Positions 1 to 11,105 of a stretch of DNA of 64,000 nt are shown one piece after another. The notes below the pieces were generated by a model. The model had not been told where the DNA came from, made no database searches, and saw nothing but the letters and a program-made list of their open reading frames with translations. Positions within the stretch are counted from its first letter, which is position 1, and each line of letters opens with the position of its first letter. Made by a program: the position numbers and the translations under genes. The stretch lies in the NCBI GenBank assembly GCA_949987565.1, contig OX465110.1, positions 16,780,394 to 16,844,393 on the forward strand, given 5' to 3'. Origin of the DNA: Luidia sarsii. Taxonomy: Eukaryota > Echinodermata > Asteroidea > Paxillosida > Luidiidae.

Positions 1-560
1 CTTTATTGTTGGTCCTAAAAGAAATCTGAGTGTACTATAACAAACCCCAACATCCGTAGAAAAAAAATATATCACGCAACTTGAGGCAGTCCGGTCTGGG
101 TAAAAACTATGGAGGCTCCTATAGAGCGTCTCGCTTATATAATTTTTTAAATATTTTTTTTATTATTATTTAAAGACAAAAAGTAACATGGCCCAATAGG
201 CTTTTTAAAAAAATGAAAAAAATAAAAGGGCAGCTAGAGAAAGTACCAAGAAGGAGGAAATGTGTCTCTGGAGTGACATTGGGAAAGGTCATAACTGAAG
301 AAGCAGTGAGAAAGAGGATTGTGGATTTTTTTTTAAACGTCACAAAAGAAGACATTAACAAGACCAATACGTTTTAAGCATAAATAATGAATGATTTGAG
401 GAAAGTGTTAGAAGCAGTGTGGAAAAACAAAAACAAAGATGAATACAAAAAAATAATACAGGGAAGAATTTTACAGTGCCACACAGCATTTTGAGTTATT
501 TTAAGAATTTATTTTGCGTTTGGCTGACTGGGACACCTTACTAAACACCACTGACGAAAA
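1..560. other. AT-rich flank, nothing recognised
   Basis: AT-rich sequence with several A/T homopolymer runs. I see no splice-bounded exon, no RNA gene and no clear repeat structure. Confidence 0.6.
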
Positions 561-1080
561 TAGGTGACGATGCTTACTGCGCGGTGCGCCGCGGACGTCA
601 ACAAAACCGGGTAATCTTACGGAAGTGACAGGCTTGATCAACCTTCTCTATGATTATTCTAATAGTCTGTGGTGTGGACAAAGTGACTGGGACCTCTTTT
701 AGTGTGATACTTTCGTCCACATTGTTCAGTTTGAAGAAAAGTCCTTATATCGTCGAAAACCGGTTATTGGAGGATACATGTACATTGTACTGTAGCCAAT
801 AATGAATTCTCAGCCTTCTATAGAAGAGCGCTGACTCTTCTGTGTTAGTCCACAACACAATCACCCCCGACACTTAAACTGAACTACTCCTGGTCGCGCT
901 TCGTTTATATATCGGATTGAATCGAGTACCTTTTAGCCATGGTTATCATCGATGTGAAGAATAGATTTCTTCACATCGATGATAACCATGGCTAAAAGGT
1001 ACTGAAGTCTGAACATAGATCTGCGCGATAACCCGCAAGTTGAGGCCTTCACATACCGTTAAATTAATATATAGCGCCCT
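560..1080. repeat. Dispersed repeat family shared with the right end of the window
   Basis: Blocks here reappear near 62.9-63.6 kb in the same orientation. Shared blocks include the stretch around ATCGGATTGAATCGAGT and TAGCCATGG...ATCGATGTGAAGAA, a GAACATAGATCTGCGC block, and the GCGCTGACTCTTCTGTGTT...CCACAAC block. The order of blocks differs between the two copies, so the element has been rearranged. No coding capacity is visible, which suggests a non-autonomous element. Confidence 0.7.
925..1003. repeat. Perfect 37-bp inverted repeat with 5-nt loop
   Basis: The left arm 925-961 is the exact reverse complement of 967-1003, with the loop TAGAT at 962-966. The arms contain TAGCCATGG and ATCGATG. 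The copy at about 63.0 kb has only one arm, so this palindrome arose by local inverted duplication inside the repeat family. Confidence 0.95.
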
Positions 1081-2400
1081 CTATCTTAGCAGATACCAAC
1101 CAAATAATTTTTTGTCTTAGGTACATTTACTGATTTAGGGTTAGTTTGAAGTAATGCTTTATACGGGCTTTAAGGTTACCAAATAAAAAAAATTGTCAAG
1201 GGGTGGATTCAGCTCTTGGGTGATCCAAAATAATAACAGCAGTGGTCAATGAATACAATTAAGTTATTAAAGTTGTTCAGTCATTATCCTTCATCCGAAG
1301 TTGGTAAATGGTGATAACAACCGTAGCCTAAGTAAATGGTAGGCCAATTGGCTATGCGGGGAGGGGGATAGGCTTGGCCTTCTCCCGGAAAAAACCCTTC
1401 TTTGAAGATGATTTTTGGGCCTATAATGTTAATGATTATTTGACCACTGCCGGAACCACAGGCCATATAAGTAAACATTTTTAATTAAACATAATTAAAC
1501 ATAATTAAACATTTCAGTTATCAATCAGCAGTATGCAGTACGTACTAATTAGTCCATCTGGGCTATAACCAACAACTAATTACTAATCTTGTGAAAAGTT
1601 ATTTCTTTCTTACGGCTCACTTTTCCGTCCCTCTACGGGCAATTCACTGCTGCACACGCTTTGATGACCATTGTTATTTTCGAATTTTCCTATTTTATTC
1701 GTGTATGTTTATGCTTTTTCGAGGATGGCTATTTGAAGGAAAAAAATGCGTTCACTTCTGTCAAATGTCCATTCAAATGTGTGCGCGCAGCAAAACGACA
1801 CGTTCGTTTCTTACCCTCTTGACAAAACGCACACGCGGACGCGTATTATTTTGACGCGGTGTCTTATCCAGTCTTTATTATGGAGGTCAACTACCATCCG
1901 TGCTCCAACGTACATCAGGTCACAGGTCAAAGGTCACAACACCGTGAAAAACATCGGTGAATGTGTAAACATCGACGAAGGTGATAAGCCTTGAAGTTGA
2001 AGTCACCATTTATATTTAACATTTAATAACAAATTTAGAATGCTTCCGTCTACTCTTAATTATGTATGTTATCGGAGCCTATGACTGAGGGCGTGTTTTA
2101 GGAAAATTGTAACTGGAAAGGGAGTCAGATTCAGAAGAAGTTGCGGTTACCGCAACTAATTCAGAAGTTATTTTTCTTCAACTTCAAGTTCCCTTCCACA
2201 GTAGAAAGAGACTTCCTCATCAGTGAGTCAGTCAAGTTCCTGAAACTTAAACGAAAGTCACCGATGAGACAACTGGACACGAACGAAAAACCGGGGATCG
2301 TTGAAATTTGAAGTCCAAGAAAGCACTCAGCAAACCCACTGTTGTGAGTCGTGTAGCCAACTTTGTATACAATTACTGCTATTACTTTAGTATTACACAA
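1081..2400. other. Intergenic, no gene seen
   Basis: Low-complexity AT-rich DNA with a few short open frames, none carrying a recognisable domain or splice-bounded structure. A triplet of AATTAAACAT units lies near 1480-1515. Confidence 0.5.
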
Positions 2401-2806
2401 GTGCCTGGTATCATAATTATATTGGATTACATTAAAATAATCATGGCAAGATAGGATTTTAGTTTAATACCCGGAAGGGAAAAAAAACATAGACCCAAAT
2501 TAGACGTCAGCAATTGTACTGAAGACAATTAATAATAATATCCATCATTAATATAGTGCGAGTAGCTTGGACCATATGGAGGAATAAGTAAAATCACCCT
2601 TTTTTTATTCGAAATTTGGAGGGTCGGGTGACTGTAGGGTCCAAGGAAACCAGAGTCCCAACCCTGCTAGTTTGTACTAAGCAAACAGGCACTACTGCCT
2701 AGTGCCTGGTATCATAATTATATTGGATTTACATTAAAATGATCGAGGCAAGATAGGATTTTACTTTAATACCCGGAAGGGAAAAACAACATAAACCCAA
2801 ATTAGA
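2401..2806 (+). repeat. Direct duplication of a ~105-bp unit
   Basis: The unit beginning GTGCCTGGTATCATAATTAT at 2401 recurs at 2701, with about 300 bp between starts and only a few differences. The second copy reads into a different 3' neighbour near 2806. This is a recent segmental duplication or two insertions of one element. Confidence 0.85.
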
Positions 2807-3397
2807 CCAGGGCCTAGTCCCACTTAAGTTTTGAGACTAGCTTGTGCGACAGACAATCTCAAAACTCGTTTAAGGGGAGCTCCTAGCGGCCCAGTAAGTG
2901 GGACTAACCAGGGCAAAATTTCATAGAGCCGCTTAAGCGTGAAAATCGGCTAAGCAGTGAAAGTCTTCCTCTTTGTAAGCAGGATAACAAACTGCACTGC
3001 GATTTGATGTCCATTCCTCTCGTCTTAACTTGGCATGAAACATCAGTGAAGTTTGGGTTGGCAAGGGGATCCTGTGGCTCATGAGTTTTTGCGCTTAAGC
3101 ACATTTTGGCGCTTAAGCGGCTCTATATTGGCCCCAGCTATTGTACTGAAGACAATTAACATTATTCCTAGTCCTAGTAACTTGGACCCGACAAGTCACC
3201 CTTTTTTTATCGAAATTTGAAATTTGGAGGGTCGGGTGACTGTCAGTGTACGTAGGGTCCAAGGAAACCTGTTTAGTACAAACCAGTAGGATTGGGACTC
3301 TGGTTTCCTTGGACCCAATCAGTCAGCCAACCCTCCAAATTTCAAATTTCCAGATAAAAAAAACGTGACTTGTCGGGTCCAAGTTACTCGGACTACA
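2566..3397. repeat. GGACCCGACAAGTCACC-type inverted repeats
   Basis: The block 3180-3266 (TTGGACCCGACAAGTCACCC ... GGGTCCAAGGAAACC) is repeated in inverse at about 3300-3395 and in part at 2566-2680. The arms at 3180-3290 and 3290-3395 form a long imperfect hairpin, typical of a miniature inverted-repeat element. Confidence 0.75.
2910..3136. mobile_element. MITE with GGGGCCAA..ATAGAGCCGCTTAAGC ends
   Basis: The left end reads ATTTCATAGAGCCGCTTAAGC and the right end is its reverse complement (GCTTAAGCGGCTCTATATTGGCCCC). The internal ~170 bp has no coding potential. Related fragments (CAATTTCATAGNGCTGCTTA) sit near 13945, 18425 and 24975-25035, so it is a multi-copy miniature family. Confidence 0.7.
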
Positions 3398-3720
3398 TCA
3401 TTCCATGGTCTAGCACAACCACTTGCCAACATTTTTTTTGGACATACTTTACATACTCTTTTTGCATAAGAATTGGTATTATTGTCAAGCAGCCTCGCAT
3501 TTCTCCTGGAGCTATGGCGTCAATCGTAAAGTCAGGACTATGAGCGTGGCAGCCAATCGTGTCTCCTGCAATGATATCTGACCCAAGTATAGTCTGGCTC
3601 CTGGCGAGATACAGGTATTGTATGTGTGTGGCGGTGACTGAAACCTCGCCTGTCTATCGGCCGTGTGCGTGTGGTATTTCAACAGTGCCAAGAGGTCAGG
3701 GTTCCAGACCGAGCGGCCAA

Positions 3721-3800
3721 ATGGAGGTCCTAGGCTGGATACTGCTGGAGGTCTCGCTGACTGTCAAACTGGGAGTTGCCTGCGTTGTCTTATTTTTGCT
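3721..3800 (+). CDS. P450 exon 1: start and membrane anchor
   Basis: Begins at ATGGAGGTC in the context CCAAATGG and encodes 26 codons plus 2 nt, mostly hydrophobic (VACVVLFL at the end). The donor is CT|GTAAGT. Confidence 0.9.
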
Positions 3801-6800
3801 GTAAGTAACCGACCCCCCTCCCCTCACTCTCACTGTCTACCTAGGCCCCATATGCACCACTCCATGGAAGCCACTGTGTTGCACTCTTAAATTCACAAAG
3901 ATAAAACCTTTGCCTTTGAGAAAGGTCCTGCTAGGATCGAAACGTCAGGCGCACTAAATTTATAAGATTTACATTTTGGAAATTTTAGTCATTAAGCAGT
4001 TTGCAACATTTTTGTATATCACCCAAAGATAAAACCAAACAAAAAGTTTCCCTTTTGCCACTCATCAGTGGAACGCAAAATGGTAATTATTGGTATGGTG
4101 ACAGTGTGAGAGAGAGATATAGGCCCTTTTATAAATCCATGGGTCAGAGTTGAGAAGAGAACAAGATTGAGACTGACAGAGAGTTGGAGAGAGAGAGGGG
4201 GAGAGAGAGAAAGGTCGAGAGAAAGACAAAGAGAGTTGGAGAGAGAGAGGGGGAGAGAGAGAAAGGTCGAGAGAAAGACAAAGAGAGTTGGAGAGGGAAG
4301 TGGAGAGAGAGAGAGAGAGAGACAAAGACGCAAAGAGAGCAGGAGTGATAGGGTAAGATGAAGACGGACAATGATGGACTGACAGGCAAAGAAAACGTTG
4401 GGAGGACAGTGTCACAGAATGAGCACGAACCCGAGCGAGGCCTTAACCAAGCGAGAACATGGGGAGAAAAAGGGAGCTCTGAATGTGTGCACTCACAACA
4501 GTGGACAAAGGACCGACGGATAAGTCTGCTGCCCCCAGCTAGCATCAGAGTATTTCCCCTCTGTGAAGGCCTATAGGGAGCACCACCGTGTATAGAAATG
4601 AACTGTGGTTTTTGTTTGTTTGCCTCGAATTTGTACAGGTATGACTGGTGGTGCCATCAGTATTTCCAGAGGCAAGGTATTCCGGTGGGTCCGTATTACC
4701 CCGTCATCGGCAGCCTGTCGAAGATGAGACAGGTGAATGAAGTTTGACCCGGGGATGCAAGTTGGACGTGGTTTGTAAAGGGGAGAGAAGCAGGAAGACA
4801 GCAAGGGAAGGGAAGAGAATGGGGTGAATGGAGAGAAGGGAAGGGAAGGGAAGGGAAGGGAAGGGAGGGGAAGGGGAGGGAAGGGAAGGGAAGGGAGGGG
4901 AGGGGAGGGGAAGGGAAGGGAAGGGAAGGGAAGGGAAGGGAACAGAACGGAAGGGAATGGGAGGGGAGGGGAGGGAGGGGAGGGGTGGGGGAGAAAAGGG
5001 AAGGGAAGGGAAAGGAAATGAAAGGAAGGGAAAGAATGGAAGTGGAAGGATAGGGAATAGAAGTGAAGGGAAGGAGAGATGGGGAGAGGAATTAGAGAAG
5101 GACAGAAAAGGGAAGGGAAGGGAAATACAGAGGGAGGGGAGGAAAGGGAAAGAACGCGAAAAGGGAAGTTACAAATCAGAAGAGAAGAGAAAGGAAGAAA
5201 AGTTGATGGCAAGGGAAGAGATTAAGAGAATAGAAGAGAAGAAGAGAAGGGAAGCGGATATAGGAAATCTGGAAGGGAGGGATAGAGGAGAAGGAAAGGA
5301 TGAGAAGAGGTCAAGGGAAGGCCAGGAAAAAGAAGAGGGCAAAAGAGATGACAAGATATCAGACTGAGACAGGTTCGAAATGTGATGGAATAGGAAAGGA
5401 TCAGAGTGGTAAGATGCATTCCGGTATCCGCATGGTGACGGATTGTGACAGAAGTTGAATCAGATCGGGTTGGGATTTTGTATGGGTTCAAAGGCATCGT
5501 ATATGCCATACCTTGTACGTCGAGGTTAAGAAACAAGGTATTAATGACAATTCTTCTTGCATCTTGTCCCTGATATATACAGAGCCTTGGCTTCCAGTTT
5601 GCAAAGAAGTATCCCAAGAAGTATGGCAGAATATTTGGGTGAGAGCAGTGTTTGACACTTTTCTACTCCCGGGTAATCTTTACGGCTATTTGTTGGTTTG
5701 TCGATTACCCTTTGAAGACTCATTGTTCAAATGAAGTTTGTGGGTACGCACTTCCTCAGGCCTTTTCACACTACAACAATTTCCTGAAGTAGGAGGCACC
5801 ATGCATGTCACGCACTGAAAAGAGCCGGTAACTCAAGATTTTGGGTAGTTTTTACTCTGCCTGTCGTCAGGAGACTCCTTGAATGCATGCCCAATGCACA
5901 GCCAATGTTATAAACTTTGATGACGGGCCGCAGAATACACACTACCTGAAACATAGAGTTACCGGCTCTTTTCAGAACCATACACCGTCTCTTAAAGCCC
6001 CTACACAACATTGGTCGAGGTCAAAGAATAGCATCCATACGTTGTCTGATCCAACATCAGCATAAAATAGCACACCTGTGAAAATTTCAGCTCAATCCGC
6101 CAACCGAGTCTCGAGAAAATCGTGCAAACCGCTTCATTTGTTTCGCGAAAATACAGCATTCAACGCTGTACTGTTCCGAAAAAAGTTTAGATCTCGGTGA
6201 GACGTAAACTATTTATTTGACTCATTTCTCCCAAAATACAACATTTTAGGCAGAAATATTTCAGTGAGAGGTTTCTACTATAACCATCTTCAAACTGTAT
6301 AAGTTTCATGTAAATCTGTGAACATTTCTGATTTTCGATCTTACCAATGTTGTGTAGGGGCTTTAAGAGATGATGATAACCAGCTTGGCGGACCTATCTT
6401 GGCCCATGTTTGGTGTATACTGCAACATTGGCGATAGTCTCTTGAAAGAGTAGCTCATCTTCGGTGTGTTTGGACGGTTGGGTTTTTTTTTCTGTTGGGG
6501 GGGGGGGGGGGTTCTCGTAAAGCTGGTATACAGGCCGGGCTCCGCAGCTGGTGGTCAACGATGCCGATGCCTTGCAGCACATCTTCGTGAAGAGCTTCTC
6601 CCACTTTGTCAATCGACAGGTGAGTTCATGGCTGCCTTGGGGGCCAGACTTGAGTTCGAGTCACCAAATAATTATTACTCGCAGCACTTGAGTCCCCCTG
6701 TCATCCAACGTGAGATTGAGTCACGACTCGCAATCGCTTTCAAATTTAACACATTTTTGGAAATAGCTTTTCCCCCCAATTTTTCCCCCAAAGGAAGGAA

Positions 6801-7716
6801 AAACTGACCGCAAACTTTTGAACAAATGGAAAAATTGGCCAAGAAAACTGCCTGAAAAAAAAAAAATTGGCAAAGAAACCTTTGACTGGAGAACTATTGC
6901 TTCTGACTTGGGGCCCCACCCTGGCAAAGACTAGTTGACTATTAGGGAAGGCCACCATCTAAGGGCTGTGTAGCTCAGATGGGAGAGTGCTGGTATGTTA
7001 ATCTAGAGGTCTCGGGTTCAAGTCGCGGTCCTGTCAAAGTTTTCTTTGTCAATGTTTACATTTTCTTATTCGAGCAAAGCATAATTTCTTGGTGGTGTAG
7101 ACTGGGCCTTGTCGGCCTGGCATGCTATGCCGGCAAAGCCAGGTACTGATGCGACAACTCGAGGGGAGATGAGACTGTCATTCAACTCTGCAGTAATTTC
7201 TCAAATTTTCTTTATGAAGACAAACTTGATCCGGACCAAGCCCCTGGATAAAGGTCTATTGGCCCTGCGTGACGAACACTGGAAGGACGTACGGGCCGTC
7301 GTGTCTCCCGCCTTCAGTGCCGCCAAATTGAAGAAGGTAGGCATTGCTCTCAGTCTCGTCCATGTGAGGCGCTGACCCATCGCATGTCCTGCATGTCAAG
7401 TGGAAGGTGTGCGGCTGCACCCATGTAGGGCATCTCTTTCGAGACTGCGGTGTGGCTGTGAAAAGAGCCAGTGACTCAACGTCGGGTGAGCAGTCTCCTG
7501 ATGATGGGCACTCTGCCCCAAACGTTGAGTTACCGGACTTTTTCAGAGCCACAGAATGACTCAAAAGAGATGTAATATGCAAAAATGTTGCAAACTCACC
7601 CTACCTCACCCCTCTCTCCCCCCCCTCTCTCTCTCTCCCTCTTTCACTCTCTTTTTCTTTCTCTCTCTCTCTTTCTCTCTCTCTTTCACTCTCTCTTTCA
7701 CTCTCTCTCTCACTCA

Positions 7717-7781
<65 letters not shown>

Positions 7782-10700
7782 TCTTTCACTCTCTCTCTCA
7801 CTCACTCTCTCTCTCTCTTACATGCCCAGATGACGTCCATGATCAACAAATGCTGTGACACTCTGGTGGCTAACTTTGGACGGGCGGTCTCGGACGGCAA
7901 GCCGGCCGACTGCAAGAAGTGAGCACAGGAAGGGGATGAAAAAAGCCCGCTCCTCACTGAGTGGGGGAGAGATCAACCTTTTGGCTGGGTGCCGCCATCT
8001 TGTATTGGTCCACCTGCGGTTTTGCTTTTTGTGGGCATAGATATAGTTTAATTTCACGGCTGCATATTATACTGATGTAGTCTTGTTTTGTCCGGATGGA
8101 CATGCACATGGTAGTCTTGGTTCGTGTGGACATAGATGTGGTCTTTAGGTGTGCAGATATGTGGTTTTTTTTTCCCTTACTGTCTTTGCTATAGTCTGGC
8201 TTCGTATTCCCCCTCACTCCTCACTTAAGTTGCGCATCGCCCTTGTACTCAGGTTGTATGGTGCGTTCACCATGGAAACCGTTGCCTGGTGCGGCTTCGG
8301 GCTGCGGGTGCGCTCACAGGAGAGCGGGGACGAGGAAGACGAGTTTGTGACCAAAGCCCAGCGAGCCTTCCAGTTCCAGTTTAGGACCGGGTGGCAGGCA
8401 CTGGCATGTGAGTATATGTGGAGGTCACATTTTTTTATATTTTTTGGGGTAACAATTGGCATCGTCGTTACAAAGGTAGACCTTCTGTCATCAGTTATCA
8501 CCACTACCTCAGAGGCGTGTGGCATTTGTAGTGCGGGGATGCAGGAAAGTGGGGGACAGGTCATTATCGCCGGGCTTGGCTTCGCGAACAAAGACCAGGA
8601 TTCTCCACGCCGACCGCAGCCTCGTCCGTGAGCTGACGAGGCCGGGGCGCGACGGGCGCGACGGGTCGCGTCTGGTTTTTGCTGCGTGCGGTGGAAGCGG
8701 CTCGTGTGGGCCCTCCTCCTCGGTCGTTTGACCTTGTGAGCGATTCTTCTCCGGCTGTTTTCAAACTGTGAGACGGCCATGTTGACTGTAAGGCGCCAAT
8801 CACCACTGTCAGCGGCCAGATCAGACCACTGCTGGCACGGCAGGCACTAGATTGGACAGGAATCATTCATGGGAGGGACAAGGAAAACTTTCCGACCTAA
8901 CTTTCAGAGCCTTAGCATCTTGGGCCATGTATAACGGCCAAAGAGACAACGCAAGTTCTCCTCGACAGCATTTGGGGCGATGAGGAGGATGGCGACAATG
9001 GTGGTGACCGTTTTGATGATGATTGCCATGGTGATGGGTTGTCAATGGTGACGGTGATGACTACGACTAAGTGCGCACCTTTTTTTCCCCAGAAGGCAAT
9101 CGGTCACAGAGTGCACACAGTGCTAGTTATACCTCGAGATCAAGCCCTCATTGAATTGACACAATTCGTAATTGCTGTCACTCTTTTCCCGCCCTCAGTG
9201 TTTTTCCCGCCACTTCTGCCCGTATTCAATTACCTCAAACTGGGTCACATGCCGGCAGATGTGACGTCGTTCTTCTCGCGAGTCACCGAGCAGGCCTGTA
9301 GACTCAGACAGGGCAGCGAGACTGCCGCGGCCAACGAGGTACGTGTACAGAACCTATATTCTTACGTGCTTGCTTGCTTTCCCAATTCAAATACATTTGT
9401 CTGTCTGTCTCTAGCTGGATTCTTATGTCAATCTGTTTGTCTGTCTGCCTGTCTGTCTGTCTTTCCATCTGTTTGTCCATCTGTCTTTCTATCTGTCCAG
9501 GTTCATGTGCCTGTATCTCTGTCTGTCTTTCTGTGCTCCTAATTGCCTGTTTCTCCCTGATCTCACTGTGTCTTTATCCTTATTTATTTTATTATTAAAC
9601 ATTTATTTTTCATTCATGACGTTATAATGTAGGAAAGGAAAAACTAAGAAACAAAAACACAATATACCTTCGGTGATTAGATAAAAAAGAAAGAAAAAAA
9701 GTTGACTGTACATGTATTTAGTATAGGTGATTCTTGTTTATGCATTATAAGGCCACAGATGAAAGGCAAGACCTATTAAGCCGGAGCTTGAGTCAGGTAT
9801 GCCTTGACAAAAGGACAGGACAGTTAATGAGAGACTGACAGACAAACAAAGAATCCAGGGTTACCGCTGATAACAAAAAGAGAAACAAACAGCAGTTTAA
9901 AAGATTAAGCTTGATTATTTAAGTGGGTTTTGAGTTTAAACTTGAAGATGTTGAGCGAGGTAGAGCTTCTGAGAGAAAGTGGAAGGGTGTTCCAGTTGGC
10001 TGGACCGGAGAATTTGATAGAGTGTCGAAACGCTGAGGTACTATGATTGGGCAAGTGAATGTGCAGATTAGCAGACGATCTTGTGTTATACCTGTGTAGA
10101 GTATGGTTGAGTTTAAACATGCCATGCATATATCTCTCTGTTCATTTACCTGCCAAGATGTGAGTTTTTGTACAGGCCTTCTGGCTATTTGACCAAGTCT
10201 ACCGCTTGAATCCAGCAGGAGTTTAACTAAAAGGCTTGCGAATTTATCTCCTTACAATGTTATACTCCCCTCCCCCCCCCCTCGACAGCAAATCGACATG
10301 CTCCAGCTGATGCTCAATGCGCATGAGGAGAAAGCGTCGCCCGAAGATGGAGCCACTCCTGCCTCCGGCGTCGACGGTCACGTGACGGGCACTGGCCCGG
10401 GCGGGGTCAAGCGGAGGATGTTGACCTCTGAGGAGGTGACTGCACAGGTGAGGAGGGGAGCGGACATAGAGCTCTATAAATAAACTAGAGTGCGCACTCA
10501 TCGTGTGACGCGTACCGACAAGGGGACTGCGACGCCATTACCAAAGAGGTGCAAATGCATGGATCTCTATGGGGCAACCTAATCCCAATTTTTAACAAAT
10601 AAAAGTAGGACATTAAAATTCTCCAATCCCTTGAGGTATTGATGGCCTTTCCTTTCATCACTAAAAACCATTTCTACAGCATTTTAGTTTCCGCATTCAC

Positions 10701-11066
10701 AACCTTTCGGCTATACCTTTCCCCATTCATATTATGCGCCATTGCTACTGACATCCGGGCACTTCGAGCTGAAGTTGCCCTCTTTGGTAATGGCGGATGT
10801 CGTCCATGTCAGCACACGTTCGTACCGTGCCATTGATATGGGAGTGCGGACTCTAGTTTATTTATAAACCTCTGTGGGAGCGGAGAGGGGAGGGGAGAGG
10901 AGGGGGGAAGGGATGGGCCTGCATCGCCCAGGTCCGCCTGCCCGATCGGCCATCGGGCAAAATGGAATCACAGATTTGGAGAGGGGAGAGAGGCGGAGAG
11001 GGAGGAGAGCGAGACAACAAAAGCAGAGACACAGACAGACAGATACAGAGGCAGAGGGACAGACAG

Positions 11067-11105
<39 letters not shown>

